From Verrucomicrobiia bacterium (GTDB taxonomy: Bacteria; Verrucomicrobiota; Verrucomicrobiia; Limisphaerales; JAEYXS01), in the NCBI GenBank assembly GCA_036405135.1, contig DASWYF010000044.1:1-64000 (forward strand): a stretch of DNA of 64,000 nt, given 5' to 3'. Position 1 is the first letter of the stretch. Every line of letters starts with the position of its first letter. The translations under genes were made by a program, and so were the position numbers. The notes under the pieces were generated by a model. It was given only the letters and a program-made list of their open reading frames with translations. It made no database searches and was not told the DNA's origin. Of this stretch, positions 7,985 to 17,418 are shown one piece after another.

Positions 7985-8808
7985 CTGAAAGCATGAACAC
8001 CACTGCGTCCAACTCTGCCGGAGTGGCATCGCCGGAAGCGCCTCCCGCAAGCGTGCCGAAGCTCACACTCCTTTCCATCGTCATACCCGCAAGGGATGAA
8101 GAAGGATGCATCGCCTCGACTGTCCAGCATTTGCACCTGGAGCTGTCACTGAACAAAGTCCCTCATAACATCCTGGTAGTGGATGACGGCAGCAAGGACC
8201 GGACTTGGGAGATATTGACCGAACTGGCGCAGAAGATGCCTGAATTGCAACCTGTACAAAATCTCGAACTTCACGGTTTTGGCCGTGCCATCATCAAGGG
8301 GCTGGATATGATGAAGGGTGATGCGGTGGTGATCATGATGGCCGATGAATCGGATGATTGCCGGGATGTGGTGCGCTATTGGCAAAAACTCAATGAAGGA
8401 TGGGACTGCGTTTTCGGCAGCCGTTTCATGAAAGGCGGCGGAGTCATTGATTACCCTTGGTTAAAACTGCGGATCAACCGGCTGGCGAATTCCTTTATCC
8501 GCATCCTCTTCGGCACCAAGCTCAACGATACGACCAATGCATTCAAGGCATATCGAAAAACAGTGATCGATGGGTGCCGCCCATATCTGTCACCGCATTT
8601 CAATTTGACCGTGGAACTGCCGCTGAAGGCGATGGTCAGAGGCTATACGTGGACGGTGATGCCCATCACCTGGCGCAACCGGCGTACGGGCGAAGCCAAG
8701 CTCAAGATCAAAGAGATGGGCAGTCGCTATCTCTTCATTTGCCTGTACGTGTGGTTGGAAAAATATTTCAGCCGGGGAGATTACCGAAAATCCAGGCCGG
8801 TAAAATGA
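7981..8808 (+). CDS. Glycosyltransferase family 2, dolichyl/polyprenyl-phosphate mannosyltransferase type
   Basis: 275 residues. The GT-A fold starts with [13 protein letters not shown] and [16 protein letters not shown], then [11 protein letters not shown] (metal-binding acidic motif) and [10 protein letters not shown], as in DPM1-like enzymes that move sugars from nucleotide donors to polyprenyl phosphate. No C-terminal membrane segments are present. ATG 7981 overlaps the epimerase stop as ATGA; ATG 7972 is an alternative with a GGAGG about 13 bases upstream. It may supply a lipid-linked sugar to the surface-glycan genes nearby. Confidence 0.9.
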   Translation: MTESMNTTASNSAGVASPEAPPASVPKLTLLSIVIPARDEEGCIASTVQHLHLELSLNKVPHNILVVDDGSKDRTWEILTELAQKMPELQPVQNLELHGFGRAIIKGLDMMKGDAVVIMMADESDDCRDVVRYWQKLNEGWDCVFGSRFMKGGGVIDYPWLKLRINRLANSFIRILFGTKLNDTTNAFKAYRKTVIDGCRPYLSPHFNLTVELPLKAMVRGYTWTVMPITWRNRRTGEAKLKIKEMGSRYLFICLYVWLEKYFSRGDYRKSRPVK

Positions 8809-9113
8809 TAGTGCAGTTTTAAGGGAAGGTAAGGGTCTAACTTGGACTTAGGAAGAGAGATATAACCCCTTCATCCGTTTTTTTTGCAAAATGCAAAATT
8901 CAACCGCAGTTTCTTATCTGGCAGAAAGTCCATAAGTGATTGTGGCAATCGTCAGCGTCGCGCAGTGCAAGGACGCTTTCTTCCATTCATCCCAAGCACC
9001 CAGTGGCGTTGTGTTTTGTAACTATTTTGTTTTAAAATACTTACGTTCTTTTAAAAGGGGTGAAGACACTATTTTCTTGGTGTGACTGATAACCGTGCTA
9101 AGCTGAGTTGGAT
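8809..9113. other. AT-rich intergenic region
   Basis: No gene is seen. There is an inverted TTTTGCA/TGCAAAA around a T-run near 8880-8902, and two identical TTTTAAAA octamers at 9030-9037 and 9049-9056, exactly 19 bases apart. The latter lie 58-84 bases before the next start and could be regulatory. Confidence 0.4.
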
Positions 9114-9392
9114 ATGAGAGAGTTGCTGGACAGGTTTACACTCGATGCGATCAAGTTCGACTACCAAGTTTTGGCGGGGATGATTTTGATTTGGCTGGTC
9201 GTTTTGGCCTGCGTGGTCAGCAGTATTTTTCATCAAGGCGGCACCCGCGGCCGTCGAATTGCTTGGATTTGTGTGGTGACATTTGTGCCGATCATCGGCG
9301 TTTTAATTTATTTACCCTTCTCTTTCCGGTTGGAGAATTACCCGGATTTATTCATCTGGCGTAAATCCAAAGGGGCACAATCCAAGGGGTAA
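9114..9392 (+). CDS. Small two-helix membrane protein
   Basis: 92 residues from ATG 9114 (a TTG two codons earlier is also in frame). Two hydrophobic segments occur, about residues 20-40 (AGMILIWLVVLACVVSSIF) and 50-70 (IAWICVVTFVPIIGVLIYLPF). The second resembles the PLDc_N or phospholipase-D-nuclease N-terminal membrane motif (fvPiiGvliYl). The tail is basic. Function is unknown; such proteins are often short standalone inner-membrane proteins. Confidence 0.6.
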   Translation: MRELLDRFTLDAIKFDYQVLAGMILIWLVVLACVVSSIFHQGGTRGRRIAWICVVTFVPIIGVLIYLPFSFRLENYPDLFIWRKSKGAQSKG

Positions 9393-9550
9393 ACGGTTTT
9401 TACCTCAAAAAACGGGCTTAAACGGCTTTTTTTCCTAATTCTCAGTCTTTCAGCGACTTGTGAGGCTTTTTTCTGGACTGAACGGAAGTGATTGGCAATA
9501 TATCGGCGGTTTTGGAAATCCAAAACCACAAGACACCAACAGTAAGATGT

Positions 9551-9565
9551 CATCACATTGTGATG
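9551..9565. promoter_or_regulatory. Perfect palindrome upstream of the beta-barrel gene
   Basis: CATCACA and TGTGATG are separated by one T, 51 bases before ATG 9617. A CATAAT hexamer at 9584-9589 would make a plausible -10, placing the palindrome over the -35 zone, as for a repressor or activator site. No regulator is assigned. Confidence 0.4.
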
Positions 9566-9616
9566 GCGTCAAATTGTGCAGGGCATAATTTAGGCATCGG
9601 GCAAGCATAGCATACC

Positions 9617-11362
9617 ATGCAGGCAGCCAAGAGAGACATCGCTGGCAAAAAGCGTACGCCGATTCGTGGTCGCAAGATGCAAAGCGTCTTGGGATTGGGA
9701 GTGGCGTTCACGTTGTCAGGATTAGCAGCTTCAGCGGAAGCGCAGGAGCAATCCCGCCCGGAATTCACTGCGGCTAATGACCGGTTGCAAACAGGCAATG
9801 CGCCTGATGCGGCAGCAGCCGCTTTGGGGGGAGAGCTGACAGCATCCAAGGTGATTGCCGACCCCGGTGCGCCGTACGAGAATCTATTCCAAAATTTCGG
9901 TGTAAATCTTGGGGTGACGCCAAAATTTGGTGCCGCACAAACCTACTTCAAAACCGGACCGCTGAATTTGGGCATGGGGGCTGACACCCCGATCAAAAGG
10001 GGGTTTCAACCGGATACGGCAGAACTCAAGATCGGTAATTTTTATCTCGACCTCGACTACCTCTCGGCCAGCCTGTTATACACAGATAACGCCAATCTTA
10101 GTGAGACGAACCGCCGCGATGATGTCCTTAGCGCGGTGACTTTGGGCATCAGTGCTTTGTATCAGTTGACTGAGGGGCTTCAAATCGGTGTGAGCGGTGC
10201 GGTTATTTGGTTGCCGTTGGAAAACCGCATCGGTCTGGCCGGTTTCGGTCTCATTGATCCGTTCGCGCGCTTTGCGTTAGATGGGCAACCTCTGTTCCAG
10301 GCCGGCATCTCCTACGATATGATTTTGGGCGGATGGGACATCCGCCTGTTTGATGAGTTCCGGGCCAATAACCGTTCCATTTACGGTTATGGTGATTCTG
10401 GCTTCATCGATTTGTATGATGGTGAAACGTTTGATTCGCAGGGGGATGATCGCGTTCGTAATCAACAAGTCTATTACGCTCCCAACAATAATCCGCAGGC
10501 TGTGAACCAGCCGAACACGCAGACCACGCGATTTGATGCGGATAACACGGATTTGAGCAATACGGTAGGCGTCATTGCGACCCGGTCACTTCCCACTGAG
10601 ACGCGTGCCTCGTTAGCTTATTACCATCAAAACTTCTGGGACCTGTCCAGTAACAATCTCCCTGGTGCTGCGCAGGTCGATTCCTTGGATTCATTTATCG
10701 CCCGTTTGGATTCAGAGCGAGAGAATCTGCGGTTCAAACCTTATTCGCAGTATACGGCTACGAAAAACAACCTGCAGGATGGTTGGGATCAAACAGTAAC
10801 CGTGGGTCTGCGCGGACCCATTACTGAAAACATGTTCTTCGATGGCAACATCGGCTACGTTTTCAGCGGCAACACGGATAACACCTCGTTGATCTGGCTC
10901 CTGCGGTTGACTCACGAGATCAACCCGACAACGGTTCATATGGTTGATTACAGCCGCGTGCTGACCCAGCCAGATCGTTTCCTGACGCAGAATTACTCCT
11001 ACCAGATAGCCAAGATACTTGGGCCTTATCTGTCATCTAGTGCTTACGTCCGGCGTCTTGAGGCGGAAGATTTGGATAACAGCAACAGCCTGTTCACTTT
11101 GGATCAAGCAGGTGCTTACCTTCGTTATGACTTGGGCGAACATGGTCAGGCGCAGATTCAAGCGTTCTATTCCAAGTACGACTTCGCCTCCGCCGCCTTC
11201 AATGACTACGAGCTATACACGCTGCGTTTCCTCTACTCGCGGCAGATCTCGGCCACGGTCTACGGGGATTTCATGTATCAGTTCGAGAAGCGTGAATCGA
11301 CTGCTGCCGGGGATAGCTACTACGAAAATCTCGTAGCCCTGCGTCTGACGAAGTATTTCTAA
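9617..11362 (+). CDS. Predicted outer-membrane beta-barrel protein of the polysaccharide locus
   Basis: 581 residues. A long basic N-region (about 25 residues) precedes a hydrophobic stretch (VLGLGVAFTLSGLAASAEAQ), with likely cleavage near AEAQ-EQ. The rest is polar with alternating aromatic strands (LGVTPKFGAAQTYFKTG, NFYLDLDYLSASLLY, SATVYGDFMYQFEKRE) and ends YYENLVALRLTKYF, with a terminal Phe as in barrels assembled by BamA. It resembles the BBP2-like exopolysaccharide-associated barrels found near Verrucomicrobia EPS clusters. It may serve secretion or anchoring of the polymer made next door. Its TAA overlaps the stop of the convergent gene. Confidence 0.75.
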   Translation: MQAAKRDIAGKKRTPIRGRKMQSVLGLGVAFTLSGLAASAEAQEQSRPEFTAANDRLQTGNAPDAAAAALGGELTASKVIADPGAPYENLFQNFGVNLGVTPKFGAAQTYFKTGPLNLGMGADTPIKRGFQPDTAELKIGNFYLDLDYLSASLLYTDNANLSETNRRDDVLSAVTLGISALYQLTEGLQIGVSGAVIWLPLENRIGLAGFGLIDPFARFALDGQPLFQAGISYDMILGGWDIRLFDEFRANNRSIYGYGDSGFIDLYDGETFDSQGDDRVRNQQVYYAPNNNPQAVNQPNTQTTRFDADNTDLSNTVGVIATRSLPTETRASLAYYHQNFWDLSSNNLPGAAQVDSLDSFIARLDSERENLRFKPYSQYTATKNNLQDGWDQTVTVGLRGPITENMFFDGNIGYVFSGNTDNTSLIWLLRLTHEINPTTVHMVDYSRVLTQPDRFLTQNYSYQIAKILGPYLSSSAYVRRLEAEDLDNSNSLFTLDQAGAYLRYDLGEHGQAQIQAFYSKYDFASAAFNDYELYTLRFLYSRQISATVYGDFMYQFEKRESTAAGDSYYENLVALRLTKYF

Positions 11363-12291
11363 GCGCTCTTTTTCTTCTTAGAGTGCCCTCCATACTGGGT
11401 CAGTATGTCTGCATGACGGTCATACTGATGCAACACTGCGATGGGACTTCCGTCCTGATTCAAAATCTCGTTGTTGCTGCTCCGGATGATTTCCTCCGCC
11501 TTGATTCCGCCCAAGTGTACAACCGGTCCATGCAGATTTTCCAGCATGCGTAATCCCGGGATGCGTCCCTCCCAAATGAGGCGGTTGTGAATCGCTGAAT
11601 CCAAACCGAACCGAAACGGTTCAGCAGTTTTGTTCACCAGTAGGAATTTCACGAACTCGCGGAAATAGGTCTTCATCTTCTCCGTCGGTCCCATAGTGAT
11701 GGCACAGCAGCTTATGCGATCTTTGAAATGCTTCTGTGCGTAATCCTTTCCGAAGGCTTTGGTGATCCAATCACGATAGTTTTTATCAGTTTCCATCGTG
11801 AAACGAGGATGCTCCCAGAAGGATGTCACTTCACCGCCATCATCGAAGCTGAACGGATCACGTTGGAAAACCACATCCCGTACATCGGTAAGCATGATGC
11901 GTCCGTATTCGGAAAGCTGTCCTCGTTGCAACAGTTCATCGGTCAGCAGAAAACGGATGTTCACCACATGATACAAACGTCTGCCCAATGCCGTGATGGA
12001 TTGTTCAGAGCCAGGCAGCAGTTGCAAAGTTCTCTGCGTGAGAGAAAGCGCCGAGCCGATTTTTCCTTCCCCGTTCAGCTTCCGATCATGCAACGGATGG
12101 CGTGGATAACGTTGTTTGAACGCAATGAGTTTTACTCCGCGTTTCTTCAATTCGTTCAGCGTTTCCTCGCTCGTGCGATCATGAAAAAGAAGCACATCAC
12201 CGGCATACCCAGTGGCCGCCAGCGTATCAAAAAACGGCCGTAATGCGGCAAAGTCATAGCCGCTCACCAGACCGATGATCAGATTCTTCAT
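11359..12291 (-). CDS. Putative glycosyltransferase-like protein (DxD motif)
   Basis: 310 residues, last gene of the seventeen-gene minus-strand operon. It starts MKNLIIGLVSGYDFAALRPF and contains ALGRRLYHVVNIRFLLTDEL, IMLTDVRDVVFQRDPF (a DxxD metal-like site resembling nucleotide-sugar transferases) and FGLDSAIHNRLIW. These features recall bacterial glycosyltransferases that lack a clear CAZy family. ATG 12291 is preferred to a TTG 27 codons upstream inside the previous gene. It sits 11 bases after FkbM. Context supports a sugar-transfer or decoration role, but I do not recognise the exact family. Confidence 0.7.
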   Translation of the reverse strand: MKNLIIGLVSGYDFAALRPFFDTLAATGYAGDVLLFHDRTSEETLNELKKRGVKLIAFKQRYPRHPLHDRKLNGEGKIGSALSLTQRTLQLLPGSEQSITALGRRLYHVVNIRFLLTDELLQRGQLSEYGRIMLTDVRDVVFQRDPFSFDDGGEVTSFWEHPRFTMETDKNYRDWITKAFGKDYAQKHFKDRISCCAITMGPTEKMKTYFREFVKFLLVNKTAEPFRFGLDSAIHNRLIWEGRIPGLRMLENLHGPVVHLGGIKAEEIIRSSNNEILNQDGSPIAVLHQYDRHADILTQYGGHSKKKKSA

Positions 12292-12302
12292 CTTCAAAAA
12301 AA

Positions 12303-13100
12303 CTAGCTGCCCTTGGTATGATTGGCGATGAGTTTGGAAGTCTTCTTCACGAAAACCATGTCCACCTGCCACAACGCGTCATCCAGCGGGCGACGCATCA
12401 GATTGCAGACTTCGTAAGGCACGAAACCGCGTTCATCCATGAACCGCACCGTCTCGGGCATCAGGGGCGCGCCTTTGATGATAGGCAAGAGTGATACCTC
12501 AAGCAGCACGAGTTCAGAGATGGCCAAGGCATTGGTCGCTCCGCGCAACACTTCGAGTTCATAGCCCTGCACATCGATCTTCAACAGGTCGATGCTCTTG
12601 ATGTTGTGCTTCTCCACCAAGAGATCCACCGTGGTCATGGAACGCGTCACCTTTTTGCGGTTGGCATCGCATTGCTCATAAAGCACAGAAGAACCGGTCT
12701 CCATCTCGTAGAATTCCACCGTGTCATTGGGGCTGGCGCCTACGAGCGTGATGGCATAATCGACCTGTCCGTTATTACGGTCCACTACCGTGCGGAGCAG
12801 CGGCTCTTTTGTCGGCTGGCCTTCCACCATGAGCGATCGGGCGTTCGGGAATATGCGAATGACCTCTTCTGTCCATTCACCCTCGTAAGCGCCCACATCG
12901 ATGATTTGGTTCAGCTCATGGCCGCAGCGTTTGATGTTCTGCAAGGTCCACTTCATGTTGGTCATGTTGTAGAACCAGTTCGCCCGCTGCCGTTCCTTCG
13001 GGTTCAGGATGGCGATGATGTAATGCAACACGAACAGCTTGAGCTTGCTGGGAAGCAGGCTGCGGCCGAGTTGCAACAAGGTTCGTTTAATGGCCTTCAT
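12303..13100 (-). CDS. FkbM family methyltransferase
   Basis: 265 residues. The SAM-binding motif is IIDVGAYEGEWTEEVIRIFPNA (residues about 65-85), followed by SLMVEGQP, DLLKIDVQGYELEVLRGA and LLEVSLLPI, all typical of FkbM enzymes, which O-methylate sugars or small molecules. Within this operon a methylated sugar residue is likely, perhaps a chain-terminating one read by the Wzt C-terminal domain. A short hairpin lies 12 bases upstream of its start. Confidence 0.92.
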   Translation of the reverse strand: MKAIKRTLLQLGRSLLPSKLKLFVLHYIIAILNPKERQRANWFYNMTNMKWTLQNIKRCGHELNQIIDVGAYEGEWTEEVIRIFPNARSLMVEGQPTKEPLLRTVVDRNNGQVDYAITLVGASPNDTVEFYEMETGSSVLYEQCDANRKKVTRSMTTVDLLVEKHNIKSIDLLKIDVQGYELEVLRGATNALAISELVLLEVSLLPIIKGAPLMPETVRFMDERGFVPYEVCNLMRRPLDDALWQVDMVFVKKTSKLIANHTKGS

Positions 13101-13112
13101 GGTGTCTTAACG

Positions 13113-13132
13113 ATTCCACTGCGTAGTGGAAT
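13113..13132 (-). promoter_or_regulatory. Hairpin in the GT9-fkbM gap
   Basis: ATTCCACT and AGTGGAAT flank a GCGT loop, in the only gap larger than about 35 bases in this part of the operon. It may tune transcript stability or translation of fkbM. No T-run. Confidence 0.45.
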
Positions 13133-13146
13133 ACGCATTTAGCAGA

Positions 13147-14106
13147 TTAACGGCTTTTGTTCTCAAGAAATTTCTGCGCGGCCCCGATCACGGCCGCAGC
13201 TGAGATGGCATCCATACATTTCAGGCCGTAAGGGCAGGGTGTCCGCAACCAGCACGGGGCACATTCCACCGGTGTATAGAACGGGATGTTATTCGGATAA
13301 GGAAAATTCTCTGGTGAGGTGTATCCGCCAAAGACGATTATCGCCGGTGTTTTAAATCCTGCAGCCATGTGCATGCCGCCCGATTCTGCGCCTAAGTAGA
13401 GCTTCGCCTTGCTGATCAGGAAGGCCAAGTCAGTGAGAGTGGTTCGGCCAGCCAAAGAGAGGAAATTGGGACCAGACAGATTCAATATCGGTTTGGTTCC
13501 CGCTTCGATCACCAGATGGTCTTTGCTGAGAGCTTGTGCCACAGCCTGCCACCGTTCGAGTGGCCAGGTTTTATTCGGCGTCCAATTGCTTGTCTCCGTC
13601 TGAATGACGATATAAGGACGTTTTTGTGCCGCCAGCTCTGCTGTAAGCCAGGGAGAGGGTGTGACTTCTGGGGGGGCGGGACGAAAATCATCCGCATCCA
13701 AGCCTACACGTTCGCAGATGAGACGAAAGACATTGCGATTGCTCGGTACTTGATAGCGATAGCTTAGCTCCAGAGAGTCGCGTTTGTTTTCATCTTTGGC
13801 CGGGACTACCGAAGAGAGCAAAGGATGTCCTTGCCAGAAATCCATGTACCGAGTGACGAACGTGATTCGACAGGTTGGGTTTGCGATCTTGATGGCACGA
13901 ATGACACCACTCGCCAGCAGTTCATCCCCGATTCCGCCACCGGGTGAACGAATCTTCAGCGTATTGCGCTGATAGGGTTTGCCCAACGGCCAACGAAGAT
14001 GCCGGTATGCGGCAGGATGAACCCGCCGGATGAAAAGCGCACAACGCTGGTCAACTGCCTGAACAGCTCCGCGCAAATCTTTTAGAATGGCTTGGAAACG
14101 GCTCAC
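13147..14106 (-). CDS. Glycosyltransferase family 9 (heptosyltransferase-like)
   Basis: 319 residues from a GTG start. The GT-B fold has IRSPGGGIGDELLASGVIRAI early (the GGIGD loop) and FLISKAKLYLGAESGGMHMAAGFKTPAIIVFGG late, the GxDSG..H-like donor site of LPS heptosyltransferases; here AESGGMHMA. A CAPCWLRTPCPYGLKCM cysteine cluster near residues 280-300 matches the CxxC region of many GT9 enzymes. It probably adds a heptose or similar sugar. It is 3 bases after the preceding GT2 in operon order. Confidence 0.92.
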   Translation of the reverse strand: MSRFQAILKDLRGAVQAVDQRCALFIRRVHPAAYRHLRWPLGKPYQRNTLKIRSPGGGIGDELLASGVIRAIKIANPTCRITFVTRYMDFWQGHPLLSSVVPAKDENKRDSLELSYRYQVPSNRNVFRLICERVGLDADDFRPAPPEVTPSPWLTAELAAQKRPYIVIQTETSNWTPNKTWPLERWQAVAQALSKDHLVIEAGTKPILNLSGPNFLSLAGRTTLTDLAFLISKAKLYLGAESGGMHMAAGFKTPAIIVFGGYTSPENFPYPNNIPFYTPVECAPCWLRTPCPYGLKCMDAISAAAVIGAAQKFLENKSR

Positions 14107-14109
14107 AGC

Positions 14110-15108
14110 TCAATGCGGGCGAACCTTTTTGGCTTCTGCCGGTTTGCTTCCCGGAGTCACGGCTTTCACCAGTGATTTGAACATGGCCACTAGTGGGCGA
14201 GAAGAGGGCTGGTAACGCCATGACTTGAGGAACAGAGGCACAGCTGATAAGGCGCTTTCTTGAGCAGTGTAATAAGCATAATCAAAAAAATGTTCGGCCA
14301 CCATTTTTCGATATCGCGCATGTTCAGGCTCTGGCAGCCGGTCATTGATATGTTTGTAGATGCATTCCAAACCACACGCTTCACGGCGGGCAGCAGCCAC
14401 AACGGTTGCATGGACTGAAATGTTGTCCCCTTGAAGCGGCTTCGTCCAGGTGGGCCGTGAGCTAAAGGCGCACGTCGCATTATGGTTCAGCGTGATCTCG
14501 CTTAAGAGAAGCAGGTCCTCCAAAGTCCAACGCGCCACTTCCAGATTCCAGCGGGCCATCTTGTCTTTGCGCATCACCATGGCCGTGGAAGGGGCAGGGC
14601 GATGGATGACGATCAATTCTCGCGTCCTCTCGGCTGACAGATGACAAAATCCATCCGCATCTGGTGAGGTGGAAACCGGCGGCATGTAGGAAGTATCCTT
14701 GAACCGGTCGGCGGCCAGTAATTGGCCTTGCTCATCCACCTCGCGCCAATTCGCAAAATAGATGGGTACTTGGTACCGTTGAATGGCGGTCATCGCGCGC
14801 GCCAGATGATTTTCGTCCCAGTAATCATCGGAATCGAGTGTGGCCACGTAATCACCACGCGCACGGTCGAGACCGTGATTGCGGGCAGCAGACTGGCGTT
14901 GATTCTCCTGCCAGTAGTATTCGATATCTGTGCGTTTCTCGAGCAACTCGCGAGTCTTATCCTTGGAGCCGTCATCAATGACGATGATCTGCTTGTTCGG
15001 ATAAGTCTGGCGCAGCGCGGAATCGATTGCGCGCATGACCGTGCGTTCCCGATTGTAAGTCGGGATGATCACCGAAACGAGCGGCAGATTGGAAAGGGAG
15101 ACAGACAT
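14110..15108 (-). CDS. Glycosyltransferase family 2
   Basis: 332 residues. LVSVIIPTYNRERTVMRAIDSALRQT and IIVIDDGSKDKTREL form the nucleotide-binding half, followed by ARNHGLDRARGDYVATLDSDDYW, whose DSDD is the metal-binding DxD. The acceptor half is DLLLLSEITLNHNATCAFSSRPTW. The Lys-rich tail is ordinary. It acts in the cytosol on lipid-linked intermediates of the operon's polymer; specificity cannot be read. It begins 4 bases after the GT4 stop. Confidence 0.94.
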   Translation of the reverse strand: MSVSLSNLPLVSVIIPTYNRERTVMRAIDSALRQTYPNKQIIVIDDGSKDKTRELLEKRTDIEYYWQENQRQSAARNHGLDRARGDYVATLDSDDYWDENHLARAMTAIQRYQVPIYFANWREVDEQGQLLAADRFKDTSYMPPVSTSPDADGFCHLSAERTRELIVIHRPAPSTAMVMRKDKMARWNLEVARWTLEDLLLLSEITLNHNATCAFSSRPTWTKPLQGDNISVHATVVAAARREACGLECIYKHINDRLPEPEHARYRKMVAEHFFDYAYYTAQESALSAVPLFLKSWRYQPSSRPLVAMFKSLVKAVTPGSKPAEAKKVRPH

Positions 15109-15112
15109 GTGA

Positions 15113-16375
15113 CTAGCGTGTGCTGCCTTGCTTTTGCATGAGCTGTTTGAAAAGCGTCACATACCGCTCTCCTTGCAGGGCGAGCGGATATTCTTTTTCC
15201 GTTTTGCTCCGGCAAGCGGCCCGGAGATCTGTACCAGAACTCAAAGCGGTCAACGCGCGTTGCAGACATTCGGTGAAACCTTCCACTGAAACATTAGGAT
15301 TCAACCATCCGGTAACACCATCGGTGACCATGTCAGGCATGCCGCCGATGTGGAAGCCAACGACAGGTGTGCCGCAAGCCATGGCTTCCAGCACAGTATT
15401 AGGCAGATTGTCCTCGGTGGCGGGATGCAGCATCAGGTCGGCTGCTGAATACAGAATGGATTGCAGCACTTCACTGCTGATGAAGCCCATGTGCTGAATC
15501 GTCACGCCCGGAAGGTCGAGCTTCGGCGGTTCATGGCCCATGGTCAGCAGCGTGATTTTTTTATCCGACATCTGCTTCAAGGCACCGAGCGCGAAGCGTG
15601 CGCCTTTGCGCTCTTCGCCCAAGTTGGTGGCTGGCAGCAGGAGAACGGGTCCTTGAGCTTTAATGCCGAGGGATTCACGCGCCGACGCACGATCTACCGG
15701 ACGAAAGGTGTTCAGGTTCAGCCCGTAGGGAATGTGGATGACTTGATGATCACGCCACGCGCCGCGCAATGCCTCCTTTTGCATCCAGACGGAAGGCGTG
15801 ATGCAAGTGAGGTGCGGGCGGTCTTTCAAGAACTGAAGCTTACGCTGAAATATGGGACCGATCTCTGCGGGAGGCACGTGCTTATGGACGCCAGGACATA
15901 ATTTCTCCGTGGCGCACGCAGCATCACAACCAGCGGTGAACTTGTTGCAGTAAAATGCGTAAGTGCAAGCACCGGTAAAGCTCCACATGTCGTGCAGAGT
16001 CCATGCTTGCGGCAGGTGGGCAGGGATGGCTTCAAGGATGCCCATGTCCCAGCCAGTCGTGAACGTAGTGTGGATGTTCACCACATCCGGTTGGGTCTTG
16101 GCGATCAGCTTCTTGAGCTTGCGGATACTGAGATTCTGCAGAAGCTGATTCTGCGGGCGTTCCGGCAAAAGTTTGATCAGTGACGTGATCGCTTCCCCCG
16201 AAGCGGACAGATGCGAAAGCAGAGGATGCGAGACCCAGGGCGTACGTTTGTTCTGCGCGTACGCATAAGTGCGATGCACCTCGGCTCCAACGGCCAGCAG
16301 GCCATGCGCCAGCCGCGTGGTGGAGATGGCTCCACCATGCGAAGATTCTGTGTCTGATAAGATGAGTATGCGCAT
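15113..16375 (-). CDS. Glycosyltransferase family 4
   Basis: 420 residues, GT-B fold. The N-terminus is MRILILSDTESSHGGAISTTRLA; the donor half has LLLPATNLGEERKGARFALGA and HPATEDNLPNTVLEAMACGTPVVGF (the E-x7-E motif). The middle contains a Cys-rich stretch CTYAFYCNKFTAGCDAACATEKLCPG (residues about 150-175), like the Cys-containing WcaC/BceB-type transferases that strongly resemble colanic-acid enzymes. Start ATG 16375 is chosen over a TTG seven codons earlier. Sugar specificity is unknown. Confidence 0.92.
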   Translation of the reverse strand: MRILILSDTESSHGGAISTTRLAHGLLAVGAEVHRTYAYAQNKRTPWVSHPLLSHLSASGEAITSLIKLLPERPQNQLLQNLSIRKLKKLIAKTQPDVVNIHTTFTTGWDMGILEAIPAHLPQAWTLHDMWSFTGACTYAFYCNKFTAGCDAACATEKLCPGVHKHVPPAEIGPIFQRKLQFLKDRPHLTCITPSVWMQKEALRGAWRDHQVIHIPYGLNLNTFRPVDRASARESLGIKAQGPVLLLPATNLGEERKGARFALGALKQMSDKKITLLTMGHEPPKLDLPGVTIQHMGFISSEVLQSILYSAADLMLHPATEDNLPNTVLEAMACGTPVVGFHIGGMPDMVTDGVTGWLNPNVSVEGFTECLQRALTALSSGTDLRAACRSKTEKEYPLALQGERYVTLFKQLMQKQGSTR

Positions 16376-16410
16376 GATTGGCTTTGGCGCTCGCAATCCA
16401 GTGATGAGGC

Positions 16411-17388
16411 TTAAATTTTCTCTGTGATGACCGGAGGGATCCAGCGGGCCACCCGTTTGTTGAACTTCCGTTTCTTATCCCAAGCGAGCCACTCACTGAA
16501 CTTGGGACCGATCAGGTTCTGCCGTTCCAGTTCGGCGATGACGAAAGGATGAAAATTGCGCATGCAGGGCAACAGCACGGCGGGAGGACATTGTCGGATC
16601 AGTTCATCGATCTCTTTTCTGATGTCCACCCCCATATGATTACACAAGGCGATGACGTGCTTGGTGGTGCCAGTCACGTAAGGCTCCCGCATCGCTTCAC
16701 TGAAGCGCTTGCCATCCTGTTGCTGATGATGACGGATGCAGACCAGCGGTTCCGGGCTGAAAGTGATGCCGCCATAACGCGCGATTTCAGCCGCCACCAA
16801 ACGGTCACAATCGTAAGGATTGTAGAACTCCGTCAGCAGGGTGAAACAACGGTTCAAAGTCTCCCTTTTCCACAGCCCGGTCGAGAGGTGGATAGGGGTG
16901 CAAGGCAGAGAACCCAGTGCCAGTTGCTTCGGACTCAGATTCCACGGAGCGGTCACAGCCGGAAACCCGGAACCAAACCAGAGAGCGTAATTCTTGGCAG
17001 ACGAATATTCGCAAATGGTTTCGGAAGTGTAGAAATTCCAATCGCAGAAAAACGCTTCGGTGCCATAAGTCTTCAGGCTGTCGTAAGCCCGCTGCAAATA
17101 GCCAGGAAACCACCAGTCATCATCATGAAGCGTGGCGACATAGTCCGCGCTCGCCTGACCGTAAAGGTTCATGCTTCGGGCTGGATGAGGCTGGGCTGGG
17201 TCCAGATACTCATACTTGATCCGGGCATCACCAAAACTTTCGCAGACGGCCTGTGAATCACGGTTCTGCCCGTTCTCCGAGACGATGATCTCCTTGATGA
17301 GATGACCGCCCGTCTGATTCAGGACGGAGGCGATGGCCACCTTCAAGAGTTTCGGCCGGTTGGCCGTTGGCATGATGACGCTTACCAT
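16411..17388 (-). CDS. Glycosyltransferase family 2
   Basis: 325 residues. MVSVIMPTANRPKLLKVAIASVLNQTGG and EIIVSENGQNRDS start the GT-A fold; YVATLHDDDWWFPGYL carries the acidic metal site. The C-terminal third includes CIRHHQQQDGKRF. The last hundred residues are basic and lack membrane segments. It lies between the TPP enzyme and the GT4, in the same operon, so it should transfer a residue of the same polymer. Confidence 0.93.
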   Translation of the reverse strand: MVSVIMPTANRPKLLKVAIASVLNQTGGHLIKEIIVSENGQNRDSQAVCESFGDARIKYEYLDPAQPHPARSMNLYGQASADYVATLHDDDWWFPGYLQRAYDSLKTYGTEAFFCDWNFYTSETICEYSSAKNYALWFGSGFPAVTAPWNLSPKQLALGSLPCTPIHLSTGLWKRETLNRCFTLLTEFYNPYDCDRLVAAEIARYGGITFSPEPLVCIRHHQQQDGKRFSEAMREPYVTGTTKHVIALCNHMGVDIRKEIDELIRQCPPAVLLPCMRNFHPFVIAELERQNLIGPKFSEWLAWDKKRKFNKRVARWIPPVITEKI

Positions 17389-17418
17389 GATGCAGCGAGA
17401 ATATCTGAGGTAACCCGT

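Noticed and set aside
6326-8050. 574-residue open frame on the minus strand
   Set aside because: It runs antisense to the acyltransferase start, the epimerase and the GT2, shows no family motif and has the composition of a reverse-frame shadow.
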